DNA from: Cyclobacteriaceae bacterium
GTDB taxonomy: Bacteria; Bacteroidota; Bacteroidia; Cytophagales; Cyclobacteriaceae
Reading direction: 5' to 3'
NCBI GenBank assembly: GCA_025055435.1
Contig: JANWWN010000011.1
Coordinates: 1-64,000 of the forward strand
DNA length: 64,000 nucleotides
Of the stretch, positions 38,531-48,212 are shown piece by piece; positions within the stretch are counted from its first letter, which is position 1, and each line of letters starts with the position of its first letter. Position numbers and translations under genes: made by a program. A model generated the notes under the pieces. The model worked only from the letters and a program-made list of their open reading frames with translations. It ran no database searches and was not told where the DNA came from.

Positions 38531-40819
38531 ATGGTTCAATCAAACTGGCTGAAAGAAAATCCCAATCTTTTCGTATTCCTTCCTTTGTTTTACGTGGTTT
38601 GGTCGGATAACGTGTTATCGGATGATGAATTAAATGTGCTTCAACACCGCATCAGCCGGCAAAAATGGCTGTCTGAAAGTGAAAAAGATTTTTTATTCCG
38701 ACAGATTAATCCGCAGAATCCGCCAACCCCTAACGAGCTGAAGCAATGGCTTGAAACCGTTCATAAAGTTCCCCTCTCTCCTGCCGACTCGCTGGCGGAA
38801 ATAGGAAGAAAAACCGTGGCGTTTTATGCCGGTAAAAATCCCGATGCAGATGTTATCAGGGCGCTGGAAGGCATCGAAGATGAACTGGGCTTTATCGGTC
38901 GTGAAGCTACCTATGCCTTTCATCCGGAGTTCCGGCATTCCATCACACAGCAGTTGCGCACGCGTGAAACTTTTGACGTGCAGCGAATGACGCAATTACT
39001 CGAAGGAGCGGATGCCCCGCTTATTCATCGCGTTAAGCAAATTATTTCTTCACCCGAATTTGCGTATATCGAAACGGATAACCTGAATGAATACCGTGAG
39101 CAGATACTGAGCTGGGCTAAAATCCTTGCACGCGAAGGGCTTGGCGCCATAGCCTATCCGAAAGAATACGGTGGCCAGAACGACATGGCTGCCTATTTCA
39201 CCGTAATGGAAACCCTCAGCTACCACGATTTGAGTCTGGTGGTAAAATTCGGTGTGCAGTTCGGGCTGTGGGGTATGAGCGTATATTTTCTTGGCACGGA
39301 AAAACATCATAAAAAATATCTGAAGGACATCGGAACCCTTACCCTTCCGGGGTGCTTCGCCATGACCGAAACCGGACACGGGTCGAATGTGCGCGGCATC
39401 GAAACCACGGCAACTTACAACCATGCCGACCGCACGTTCATCATCCACACCCCCAACCCTTTGGCACAAAAGGAATACATCGGCAACGCGGCCCTTCATG
39501 GACGCATGGCCACTGTATTTGCCAAACTGATTATCAATGGAACCGATTACGGTGTTAATGCTTTCATCGTTCCCTTGCGCGATGAAAACGGAAATGTGCT
39601 CCCGGGCATAACAATAAAAGACTGTGGACGCAAGCTGGGTCTGAATGGTGTGGACAACGGCATCATCCGTTTCGAACATGTACTGATACCCAAAGACAAC
39701 ATGCTTGACCGCTTTGCTAAAGTAAACGATAAAGGTGAATTTGAAAGTCCGATTACCAGCGATAACCGCAGGTTTTTTACCATGCTGGGTACACTGGTAG
39801 GTGGCCGCATTGGCATACCCCGTTCGGGTAATGCAGCAAGTAAATCGGCTTTAACCATTGCCATCCGGTATGGTGATAAGCGTACGCAGTTCGGACCGGA
39901 AGGCGCTCCTGAAGTCCCCATACTGAATTACCGGACACATCAGCGAAGGCTCATACCCTTGCTGGCTAATGCTTATGCACTTCACTTTGCATTGCAATAT
40001 CTCACAAAGCGGTTCATCAACCGGACGGAAAAAGAAATGCAGGAGATTGAGGCACTGGCTGCCGGACTTAAAGCATGGGGCACCTGGAATACCACGGCAA
40101 CCATTCAGGAATGCCGCGAAGCCTGCGGCGGCAAAGGCTACCTGTTTGAAAATCGCCTTGGCACATTGAAAAACGACACCGACATCTACACAACCTTTGA
40201 AGGCGACAACACCGTACTTATGCAACTGGTGGCCAAAAGCCGGCTTACGGAGTTTAAACAGGAGTTCAGCAGCATGAATGCTTTCGGATTGCTGAACTAC
40301 CTGGCAGGCCAGGCAGCAACGGCCATCACCGAAATGAACCCGCTCATCGTTCGCAATACGGATGAAACGCATCTACTTGACCCGGAATTTCACCTGAATG
40401 CATTTCGCTACCGCGAACGCGACATCCTGATATCCGCTGCCCGCCGGCTGAAGCGTCATATAGATTCGGGTATGGATTCATTCGATGCGTTTAACGTTTG
40501 TCAGCATCATTTGGTACAGGCAGGTTTTGCCTACATTGAGCGCATCATACTGGAACAATTCCTTGAAGCCGTCGAGCAGGCGGAAGACGATGGATGTAAA
40601 ACGGTATTAAAACAATTGTATCGCATCTTTGCGCTGAATCTGCTCGATAAACACAAAGGCTGGTACCTGGAGCAAGGCTATATGGAAGGTGTCAAAACAA
40701 AAGCCATCCGCAAACTGCTCAATCAACTGTGCTGGGAGGTTCGTCAGGATGCCGTACCGCTGGTTAATGCCTTTGCCATTCCTGATGCGTGCCTGGCTGC
40801 TCCGATTGCTTTGAGTTGA
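38531..40819 (+). CDS. Acyl-CoA dehydrogenase/oxidase family protein with ~110-aa N-terminal extension
   Basis: CFAMTETGHGSNVRGIETTATY, GTLVGGRIGIPRSG, CREACGGKGYLFENRLGTLKNDTDIYTTFEGDNTVLMQ. Confidence 0.92.
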   Translation: MVQSNWLKENPNLFVFLPLFYVVWSDNVLSDDELNVLQHRISRQKWLSESEKDFLFRQINPQNPPTPNELKQWLETVHKVPLSPADSLAEIGRKTVAFYAGKNPDADVIRALEGIEDELGFIGREATYAFHPEFRHSITQQLRTRETFDVQRMTQLLEGADAPLIHRVKQIISSPEFAYIETDNLNEYREQILSWAKILAREGLGAIAYPKEYGGQNDMAAYFTVMETLSYHDLSLVVKFGVQFGLWGMSVYFLGTEKHHKKYLKDIGTLTLPGCFAMTETGHGSNVRGIETTATYNHADRTFIIHTPNPLAQKEYIGNAALHGRMATVFAKLIINGTDYGVNAFIVPLRDENGNVLPGITIKDCGRKLGLNGVDNGIIRFEHVLIPKDNMLDRFAKVNDKGEFESPITSDNRRFFTMLGTLVGGRIGIPRSGNAASKSALTIAIRYGDKRTQFGPEGAPEVPILNYRTHQRRLIPLLANAYALHFALQYLTKRFINRTEKEMQEIEALAAGLKAWGTWNTTATIQECREACGGKGYLFENRLGTLKNDTDIYTTFEGDNTVLMQLVAKSRLTEFKQEFSSMNAFGLLNYLAGQAATAITEMNPLIVRNTDETHLLDPEFHLNAFRYRERDILISAARRLKRHIDSGMDSFDAFNVCQHHLVQAGFAYIERIILEQFLEAVEQAEDDGCKTVLKQLYRIFALNLLDKHKGWYLEQGYMEGVKTKAIRKLLNQLCWEVRQDAVPLVNAFAIPDACLAAPIALS

Positions 40820-40835
40820 AGATTAATAAGCAAAA

Positions 40836-40898
40836 AGCTGCAGGCTTCAGGCTACAAAGTAAAAGCCACGAGCCATGAGCTGCGAGCTTCGAGATGTA
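40836..40898. repeat. Degenerate 7-bp tandem repeat (consensus RGCTRCR), 9 units
   Basis: agctgca ggcttca ggctaca aagtaaa agccacg agccatg agctgcg agcttcg agatgta. Confidence 0.8.
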
Positions 40899-40975
40899 CA
40901 ACCAAATGTAACTCAGAAATATTATCCCCTTTATCCAAAAAATTAGTCTTGAAATGGAATGCTTGTTGAAAAGCA

Positions 40976-41971
40976 TTAAAAAGCTTTTTCACCTTTGCGC
41001 ACTGCCTGTTCAACGGCTTCGTCAGTGATATTGTCAAACCGAAACTCATGTACCTCGTTGCTTTCCACCCATTCCTGAATAGCCGGCAGGCGTTTCTTTT
41101 TTATATTTTTTAAAACCGGAACACCCAGTGTACGCAGGGCTTCGGCATTGTAATGCTGTTCGTACTGCGACTTCATGGGGACAACCATCAGCTTTTTTCC
41201 GAGGTAGAGCGCTTCGGCCGGGGTTTCAAAGCCTGCACCGCACAATATGCCTTTGGCGCTTACCATGCTGGCTACGAACTCCTCGTTATTAACCGGGTAA
41301 ACCGATACCCGACCGATGTGGTACGGTTTGCGGGCGTGTTTGGAGAACACATGCCATTTGATTAAAGGTATCTTGAGTAACAGGAGAACCAGTTTACGGT
41401 CATCATAAGCAGGAAGATAAACAGTGTAGTGGTCGGCTGGTTTAACCAAAGCCTCACGTATTCTTTTGCGAATTACGGGCGTAAAAATGTTTTTATCGAA
41501 CCGTGCAAAATGGAATCCTACGGCATCATCGCCCGGGGCATAATGATGGAGTATCCACTCGCCAACCGGATCGTAATGTTTAGGTTTGGGAACTTTTTTA
41601 CTCAACAACGCAGCCTGATGGCTCAGCGATATACAGGGTATTTTCTTTTTCCTGGCAGCCCATGCTGATATCGGTTCAAAATCATTGATCACCAAATCAT
41701 ATGCTTCAACCGGAAAGTTCCGAATCTCGCGCAGCACATCTTTGGATGAATTCTGCATAAAAGTTTTCATGATATCCACACCGCCCTTCTTTCCAAAATA
41801 GAAGCTTAAGCCTTTTGACCGGTATTTTACCGGGAAGGGCAACGCGATATCGGCCTGGACTCCGCTTACAAAAAGGTCAACCTGTCCGTGTTTGCGTAGC
41901 GCAGGTACAACGTCCTCGGCCCTGGCCAGGTGGCCATTGCCTGTTCCCTGAATGGCATAGAGAATCTTCAC
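40976..41971 (-). CDS. Glycosyltransferase-like (GT-B) family protein
   Basis: MKILYAIQGTGNGHLARAEDVVPAL; GILCGAGFETPAEALYLGKKLMVVPMKSQYEQHYNAEAL. Confidence 0.85.
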   Translation of the reverse strand: MKILYAIQGTGNGHLARAEDVVPALRKHGQVDLFVSGVQADIALPFPVKYRSKGLSFYFGKKGGVDIMKTFMQNSSKDVLREIRNFPVEAYDLVINDFEPISAWAARKKKIPCISLSHQAALLSKKVPKPKHYDPVGEWILHHYAPGDDAVGFHFARFDKNIFTPVIRKRIREALVKPADHYTVYLPAYDDRKLVLLLLKIPLIKWHVFSKHARKPYHIGRVSVYPVNNEEFVASMVSAKGILCGAGFETPAEALYLGKKLMVVPMKSQYEQHYNAEALRTLGVPVLKNIKKKRLPAIQEWVESNEVHEFRFDNITDEAVEQAVRKGEKAF

Positions 41972-42822
41972 TTGCGCGGACTGAGAAATTCGTTTACAAG
42001 ATCACGGAAAATTTCTTCATTGTCCAGTTTTTCGCGTAACCGCTTGGGTAACTTAACGGTCTGGGCCACCGGATCATCGGCATAGCGATAGAGCGACCAT
42101 TTTTCGCCATCGTATTCCAATGCCGTAAGGTTTTCAACCCAGTCGCCCGAATTCAGGTAAGTTACCGAGCCTTTTTCGGTATGAATGGTTCGGATTTCGG
42201 GCTGGTGAATATGCCCGCAGATAACATAGTGATAACCGTTTTCAATGGCTATACCCGCGGCAGTTTGTTCGAAGTCGTTGATAAATTTAACCGCCGTCTT
42301 TACACTGTCTTTTACGCGCTTTGAAAGCGATATGCGCTCGCGACCTATTTTCTTTAAGCACCAGTTAACAAACGTGTTGATGAGAATGAGCATGTCATAA
42401 CCGATAGCGCCAAGGCGTGCGAGCCATTTGGAATACTTCATGGTAACATCGAACACATCGCCATGGAATATCCACGCTTTCTCTCCATTGAGCTTAAGAA
42501 CCAATTTGTTGTCAATCTGAAGTGAACCGATTCTGAATCCGGCAAACTTTCGCAGCATTTCATCGTGGTTACCGGTAAGGTAAATCACTTTGGTTCCTTT
42601 GGCCAGCAGGCCCGTAATGTGCTTAATAACCTGCATATGCGACTTAGGCCAATAACGCTTGCTGAACTGCCACATGTCGATAATGTCGCCATTGAGAATG
42701 AGTTTCTCCGGTTTAATAGATTTCAGGTAGCGCAACAATTCTTCGGCGTGACAGCCATAGGTACCCAGATGAACATCGGATAAGATGACGATTTGAGGCC
42801 TGCGCTTTTTTCTCGATCCCAT
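41968..42822 (-). CDS. LpxH-like metallophosphoesterase (UDP-2,3-diacylglucosamine hydrolase-like)
   Basis: VILSDVHLGTYG, LILNGDIIDMW, LTGNHDEMLR, ICGHIHQPEIR, LNSGDWVENLTALEYD. Confidence 0.88.
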   Translation of the reverse strand: MGSRKKRRPQIVILSDVHLGTYGCHAEELLRYLKSIKPEKLILNGDIIDMWQFSKRYWPKSHMQVIKHITGLLAKGTKVIYLTGNHDEMLRKFAGFRIGSLQIDNKLVLKLNGEKAWIFHGDVFDVTMKYSKWLARLGAIGYDMLILINTFVNWCLKKIGRERISLSKRVKDSVKTAVKFINDFEQTAAGIAIENGYHYVICGHIHQPEIRTIHTEKGSVTYLNSGDWVENLTALEYDGEKWSLYRYADDPVAQTVKLPKRLREKLDNEEIFRDLVNEFLSPRK

Positions 42823-43105
42823 ATTTAAAAGTAATCCTGAAGACCCTAAAGCCTTCAGGAAAACCTAAACCACTCTAAGAAGCTTTACAGTGCAAAAGTA
42901 ATACGGCAAGATTACGGGCTTTTATCGGCCATGTTACGGAATTGTTAGTTCGTTGATTAAGCCGCGCGTTTATGTTCAAAGCTTATGATTACCGGCCTGG
43001 TCAACCAGCTTTTATCAAATTCCAAAGCGGTTCTCAACCGTGTTACAGGATTTAAAATGGAAAAAGAAAAAGTTGTTCGTAAATCTTTCGAATCAAAGTG
43101 TTAAA

Positions 43106-43759
43106 TTATATGAACCGGAAACGAAGGTACTTTATGGTTTCACCCTTGGCCGCAAATTCCTCCTCATATCGGGTTTTGATGTCAAAACATTCAGGCCGGA
43201 GCCCGGAGTTATACAAGTCATGGGTAAAGGCGAAGTCGTCAATGTCGGTTCGTTTGGCTAATTCTTCCAGCGTGTAATCAAATAAAATGGTGTTATCGGT
43301 TTTTAACCGCACGTAACCACCCGGAGTAATAAGGTTACGGTAAAACTGCATGAACCTTGGACTGGTAAGCCTGCGTTTGATATCGCGTTTGCGCGGGCGC
43401 GGGTCCGGAAAGGTTAACCAGATTTCATTGATTTCCCCGGGTGCAAAAAAGTTTTCAAGGGTAAGAATATGCGTTCGCAAAAAAGCCGCATTGGTTAATC
43501 CCTGCTCCAAAGCCCAGGTGCTGCCTTTCCAGATGCGCTCGCCTTTGATATCCACACCAATGTAGTTACGCTGCGGAAAAAGACGGGCAAGATTTACGGT
43601 GTACTCACCCCTACCACAGGCCAGCTCTACGGTTATCGGATTGCTGTTGCCAAAAAACTCATGCCACTTCCCTTTGATGTTCTGGTACAAGGGTTTGGTC
43701 GGCTCAATCACGTTGGCCCGTTCTTCAATAATGCGAAAGCGTTCCTGCTTTTTTTTCAT
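43106..43759 (-). CDS. trmB: tRNA (guanine-N7-)-methyltransferase
   Basis: VELACGRGEYTVNLARLFPQRNYIGVDIKGERIWKG, EIWLTFPDPRPRKRDIKRRLTSPRFMQFY. Confidence 0.97.
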   Translation of the reverse strand: MKKKQERFRIIEERANVIEPTKPLYQNIKGKWHEFFGNSNPITVELACGRGEYTVNLARLFPQRNYIGVDIKGERIWKGSTWALEQGLTNAAFLRTHILTLENFFAPGEINEIWLTFPDPRPRKRDIKRRLTSPRFMQFYRNLITPGGYVRLKTDNTILFDYTLEELAKRTDIDDFAFTHDLYNSGLRPECFDIKTRYEEEFAAKGETIKYLRFRFI

Positions 43760-43760
43760 T

Positions 43761-45044
43761 CTACAGTTCGTTCAGTTCGGCCACTACAAAGGTACTTCCG
43801 CCAATGAAAATAAAATCATCAATGTGCGCCAGACTGCGGGCATGGGCCAGCGCCTCATTGACATTTTTGACTACCTCACCTGTAAGTCCGTGCATCGAAG
43901 CCTTTTGGGCTAATTGTTCGGCAGGTAATGCACGTGGGATATTGGCTTCACAAAAAATATAATGTGCTTGTCGCGGTAAAAGTTGCAGAATCTTGTCGTG
44001 TTGTTTATCGGCAACCATTCCCAAAACGATGAACAAACGGCTAAAGGGCTGTTGGGCTATCAGCTGTACCACTTCGCGTATGCCGTCTTCGTTATGCGCC
44101 GTATCACAAATAACCAGCGGCTTTTCACTGATGGTCTGCCAACGTCCTTTAAGACCGGTAAGTTCAGTGGTCTTTTCCAATCCCTGAATTATCGCTTCAT
44201 CGCTGATTTGAAATCCCTGTTCCCGCAAAACATCGATAGTTTTCATTACACCGGGAATGTTTTTTTTCTGATACGCTCCTTTCAGCGACAGGTTGATACC
44301 GGTGAACAATACATTTTTGTTTTTATACAACGAGAGGCAGTTTACCGGTCCCTCGGCATAATATTCATCTTCGGCAAAAAAAACCGGAGCTTGTTGCTGT
44401 GCAGCTTTGTGTTTAAAGACTTCATCAGTTTCGCCATGGTGTTTGCCGATTACCGCAGGTGTATTTTGTTTGATTATTCCCGCTTTCTCAAAAGCAATTT
44501 TATCAAGCGTATCTCCCAACATATCCATATGGTCGAACCCGATGTTGGTAATGAGCGAAACCACCGGGCTGATAACATTTGTTGAATCGAGCCTGCCGCC
44601 AAGCCCTACCTCAATTACAGCAACATCAACCTGTTCGGTTGCAAAATAATCGAATGCCATGGCCACGGTAGTTTCGAAAAATGATGGCTTCACGCGTTCG
44701 AGAACTGGCTGCATGCGATTGACCCAGCTAACGACATACGCCTCTGCAATTTCCTTACCGTTAATTCGAATGCGCTCGGTGAAGGATTTAAGATGCGGAG
44801 ATGTGTATAGGCCTGTTTTGTAACCAGCCGATTGCAGGATGGCCGCAAGCATGTGTGAACTGGAACCTTTGCCGTTGGTGCCGCCAACATGAACGGATTT
44901 AAACTTATGATGTGGATTACCCAGTACTTCACACAATGCCCGCGTATTGGTAAGGTCTTTTTTATACGCAATAGCGCCCACGCGCTGGTACATGGGCAGC
45001 GTACTGAAGAGGTATTCTAATACCTGCTTATAACCGGTGAACAC
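43761..45044 (-). CDS. folC: Bifunctional folylpolyglutamate/dihydrofolate synthase
   Basis: HVGGTNGKGSSSHMLAAILQSAGYKTGLYTSPHL, VIEVGLGGRLDSTNVI, CDTAHNEDGI. Confidence 0.97.
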   Translation of the reverse strand: MFTGYKQVLEYLFSTLPMYQRVGAIAYKKDLTNTRALCEVLGNPHHKFKSVHVGGTNGKGSSSHMLAAILQSAGYKTGLYTSPHLKSFTERIRINGKEIAEAYVVSWVNRMQPVLERVKPSFFETTVAMAFDYFATEQVDVAVIEVGLGGRLDSTNVISPVVSLITNIGFDHMDMLGDTLDKIAFEKAGIIKQNTPAVIGKHHGETDEVFKHKAAQQQAPVFFAEDEYYAEGPVNCLSLYKNKNVLFTGINLSLKGAYQKKNIPGVMKTIDVLREQGFQISDEAIIQGLEKTTELTGLKGRWQTISEKPLVICDTAHNEDGIREVVQLIAQQPFSRLFIVLGMVADKQHDKILQLLPRQAHYIFCEANIPRALPAEQLAQKASMHGLTGEVVKNVNEALAHARSLAHIDDFIFIGGSTFVVAELNEL

Positions 45045-45126
45045 GGGCGCAATATTATCGGTTTTGGTTCACAACCTGCAAGTTTTTACACCCATAGGGA
45101 GCTCTGCTTATTGCCTGATGTGTTAA

Positions 45127-45233
45127 AAGCGAAAGCTTCAAGCTTCTGGCTGTACGAGATGGGTAAAAAAAGCTACAAGCTGCAGGCTACAAGCTACAGG
45201 CAGTAAGTTAAAGGCTGCGAGTTACGAGCCTGG
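45127..45233. repeat. Degenerate 7-bp tandem repeats, 5 + 9 units separated by 9 nt
   Basis: aagcgaa agcttca agcttct ggctgta cgagatg / agctaca agctgca ggctaca agctaca ggcagta agttaaa ggctgcg agttacg agcctgg. Confidence 0.8.
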
Positions 45234-45295
45234 TGGAAGGGTTTTTGGCTTACTAATTTTTTTCCTTTTTTCCGACGGATGAACCGATTAGAAAA

Positions 45296-45330
45296 AGCTA
45301 CAGGCTGCAAGCCTTAAGCTCTTAGCTAAT
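45296..45330. repeat. Degenerate 7-bp tandem repeat, 5 units, overlapping the end of the AarF-like gene
   Basis: agctaca ggctgca agcctta agctctt agctaat. Confidence 0.7.
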
Positions 45331-46633
45331 TATGCACGGATTTCACGTTGTGTACAATTTCTGCACCGAGGTCGTGAAGCATATTGTACAAACCAAAGTA
45401 AGTTCGGTTAATGTACAGGGCATCACGCACGCCGCGCGCTTTTTTCGATTGGCGCAGTTCCTTCATGTTAGCCAGGCGCTCACCGAGTGCAAACAAAGAT
45501 TCAAAATAGGCATTATCGGCAAAGTTGAAGCGGTCGGTCCGAAATGGCCTCGCCAGCATTTCTACTAATTCACAGAAAAGGTCGGTAAAAAACTTCTTTT
45601 CGTAAGCGCTGTCATCCGGATAAATAAATCGCAGCTTGCGAAAAACTGCATCTCTTCGTTTATCATCGGATAACAAATCGTTATCCAGTAGTTGGAAATA
45701 CACATCGTAAAATTCTTCGGGAATCACCTTCACACAACCGAAATCAATCACTCCGAGTTTGCCTTCACGGGTAAGTATAAAATTCCCGGGATGCGGGTCG
45801 GCATGTACCGCTTTTAAAACATGCATCTGATAGTGGTAGAAATCCCACATCGCCTGCCCTATGCGCTGGGCAGTGTTGCGGTCGGTGCCCTTCTTTAGCA
45901 CCTCTCCCAACGGCTCCCCTTCAATCCAATCCATGGTTAGCACCCGCGATGAGGACAGCTCAGGATAATAGGTTGGAAATATGAGATTGGGAATATGCGC
46001 ACAGGCTTTGGATAAATCCATCGAGCGCTGCAGCTCCAACTTATAATCGGTCTCTTCCATCAGCCGGTGCTCCACTTCCTGAATAAATTCATCATACTCT
46101 GCCGGATTCAGATTAAACATCGACAGCGCGATGGGCTTCACCATGGCCAAATCCGATTTCACACTTTCGGCAACGCCCGGATACTGAATCTTGACCGCCA
46201 GCTTCCGGTTATTCAGCACAGCCTGATGAACCTGTCCCATGGAAGCTGCATTCACTGCCCTTCGTGTGAACGAATCGAACAGTTCATCCGGTGCTTTACC
46301 CAGCGTTGAGCGAAAGGTTTTGACCACAAGCGGATAGGATAATGGCGGTGCGCTGTATTGTGCCATCGCAAAGCGCTGCTGATACGCCGCAGGCAGCAGG
46401 TTTTTATCCATGCTGAGCATCTGCGCCACCTTCAGGGCACTGCCCTTGAGTTCGCTTAGCGAATTGTAAATATCGCGGGCATTGTCTTCGTGCAGCGGTT
46501 CTTTGCCGATTTCGGGATTTACCAGCTTGCGTCCGAAATGTTTCAGATAGTTGGTTCCGATTTTTGCGCCTGTTGCAATAAATTTTCCTGCCCGCTGTAC
46601 TTTGGTAACAGGTATACTGCTATACTCCTTCAT
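45326..46633 (-). CDS. AarF/UbiB (ABC1) family atypical kinase
   Basis: LKGSALKVAQMLSMD (KxGQ-like), AASMGQVHQA, LAVKIQYPGV, HADPHPGNFIL, VIDFGCVK. Confidence 0.95.
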   Translation of the reverse strand: MKEYSSIPVTKVQRAGKFIATGAKIGTNYLKHFGRKLVNPEIGKEPLHEDNARDIYNSLSELKGSALKVAQMLSMDKNLLPAAYQQRFAMAQYSAPPLSYPLVVKTFRSTLGKAPDELFDSFTRRAVNAASMGQVHQAVLNNRKLAVKIQYPGVAESVKSDLAMVKPIALSMFNLNPAEYDEFIQEVEHRLMEETDYKLELQRSMDLSKACAHIPNLIFPTYYPELSSSRVLTMDWIEGEPLGEVLKKGTDRNTAQRIGQAMWDFYHYQMHVLKAVHADPHPGNFILTREGKLGVIDFGCVKVIPEEFYDVYFQLLDNDLLSDDKRRDAVFRKLRFIYPDDSAYEKKFFTDLFCELVEMLARPFRTDRFNFADNAYFESLFALGERLANMKELRQSKKARGVRDALYINRTYFGLYNMLHDLGAEIVHNVKSVHN

Positions 46634-46641
46634 CCGCTCCG

Positions 46642-47310
46642 TTAATTCATTCCCGACTGATACAAAAATTTGGCAAAATCCAGGGCTGAATCGACCGCAC
46701 CTTTACCGATTAAATCAAAGGCGAGATTGACTGACTTTTCAATCGCGGCATCAGTTTGTTCAAAATTGGCACTGCCATCATTCATCCAGAAGATAAGCAG
46801 GAAGCAGAGATGCAGCCAGAACAATTGCGGGTAGGTTTTTTCCAGATAAGGACGGCTGGCAATATCGCCCGACTGGCGGCCCTGATTAATCAGTTCATTG
46901 ATGAATTGAAGAAACGATTTTCGGAAAGGCTTAAGGAAGGCCGGCACTGCCTCAGGTCGCAGGCGCGGCTTTGCCGCATGCAGCACAAAGCTGCGGTTTA
47001 GTTTAAGTTCTTCGAACAATGCAAAGTAAAAGGTAAGCAGCTTTTCGCGGGTGGTGAATCCTGCATACTCCGCATCGGTTGAAAGACGTTGAATGGTCCC
47101 GCTGATGAAATCGTTCCAGATAATTCCCTCCAGCGCATCGAACGACCCGGCAACCGCGTAGAAGTCGGCCTCCCGCAAGCCCAAATCTTTACAAAATTTA
47201 AATACAGATGAAGGCCGCTTGCCTTCAGTTAAGATGTAGTCAATATAGGCCTGTCGGATATCCGTAACCGACCTGGCTTTTTTGCCGGAAGAAGTTTTTG
47301 TGTTACTCAT
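46642..47310 (-). CDS. TetR-like transcriptional regulator
   Basis: N-terminal HTH-like region, helical C-terminus; adjacent to the AarF gene. Confidence 0.7.
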   Translation of the reverse strand: MSNTKTSSGKKARSVTDIRQAYIDYILTEGKRPSSVFKFCKDLGLREADFYAVAGSFDALEGIIWNDFISGTIQRLSTDAEYAGFTTREKLLTFYFALFEELKLNRSFVLHAAKPRLRPEAVPAFLKPFRKSFLQFINELINQGRQSGDIASRPYLEKTYPQLFWLHLCFLLIFWMNDGSANFEQTDAAIEKSVNLAFDLIGKGAVDSALDFAKFLYQSGMN

Positions 47311-47369
47311 ACATTGTTCTCAACAACCACGCACCAAAAAGGTTTCCGGCTCTGGTTTTATCCGGCTGC

Positions 47370-48212
47370 CTAATCATCATTATCTACTTCGGCCCAACGG
47401 GAGCGAATCCAGTCGGTCATTTCCAGAAATGCCGGCAGGGCCGTGCCCACCGCATGGCGGACGTGCAGCGGTATATTCCTGTGAAGCCACACTTTGGGAA
47501 CAAGGGTAACATCCTCACTCAACTGAAGTGCAGCTACCTGCCTGCCTTGGTGTATGAAATGATATCCCACAAAATGGCTTACATCTCTACGGAAAATAAA
47601 ATCAGAGCTGTCATTCAAATCATAAACCAATGCCACTGAAATGGTATCCTGTTGGTTGTAGATATATCCGAAAAAATCAACATAGCCCTTATCTTTAAGT
47701 TTGGTTCCATAAGAGTGCGTGGATTCTATCCGCCACATTCCCTGATTGGTGTTGGGCAGGATTTCAGCCGTCATGGTAACGCTGAATTCCCGATAGGGCG
47801 CCTTAAAACCAAGAATTTCTGTGTTTGAGCGCTCCCAGTAATTCTGATAAACCAGTTTGGTTACGGAACCGTATCCATCCGGGCCCTGTGTGGAATAATG
47901 AAAAGCACTGGCCCGAAAATCGCGCTCAACAAATATTTCGGAAATAAATACCGGACGGAAATCCAACACGTTTCTTATCGGGCGAATTTGTTTTGAGTCA
48001 ATAACCACATAATCACCCATATTCCAAAAGGGAAAAGCCCTTCCACCTTTGCTTCTAACATACCGGAAGCCCTCGCTGTTGGCCAACAGGTCTTCATCAA
48101 TTTTGATGATATTATTTCTCCATTCATTACGCCAGGATGATCGCTTTTTTTGAGCGCTTACTTGTAAAGCAAATCCGCTCAGAAGAATAAAAATGATAAT
48201 AGATTTCATCAA
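47370..48212 (-). CDS. Secreted protein of unknown function
   Basis: Signal peptide MMKSIIIFILLSGFALQVSAQ; no recognisable domain. Confidence 0.7.
   Translation of the reverse strand: MMKSIIIFILLSGFALQVSAQKKRSSWRNEWRNNIIKIDEDLLANSEGFRYVRSKGGRAFPFWNMGDYVVIDSKQIRPIRNVLDFRPVFISEIFVERDFRASAFHYSTQGPDGYGSVTKLVYQNYWERSNTEILGFKAPYREFSVTMTAEILPNTNQGMWRIESTHSYGTKLKDKGYVDFFGYIYNQQDTISVALVYDLNDSSDFIFRRDVSHFVGYHFIHQGRQVAALQLSEDVTLVPKVWLHRNIPLHVRHAVGTALPAFLEMTDWIRSRWAEVDNDD

Noticed and set aside
39050-40372. Antisense ORFs of 124-209 aa over the acyl-CoA oxidase gene
   Set aside because: Shadow ORFs caused by codon bias in a moderately GC-rich gene; histidine/cysteine-rich nonsense composition
40764-41049. 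Minus-strand ORFs 40764-40976 and 40852-41049 (e.g. KLAAHGSWLLLCSLKPAAFCLL)
   Set aside because: Translations of the heptanucleotide repeats; periodic low-complexity peptides of this kind are spurious
43040-43261. 73-aa plus-strand ORF overlapping the trmB 3' end
   Set aside because: Overlaps conserved TrmB C-terminus; no domain
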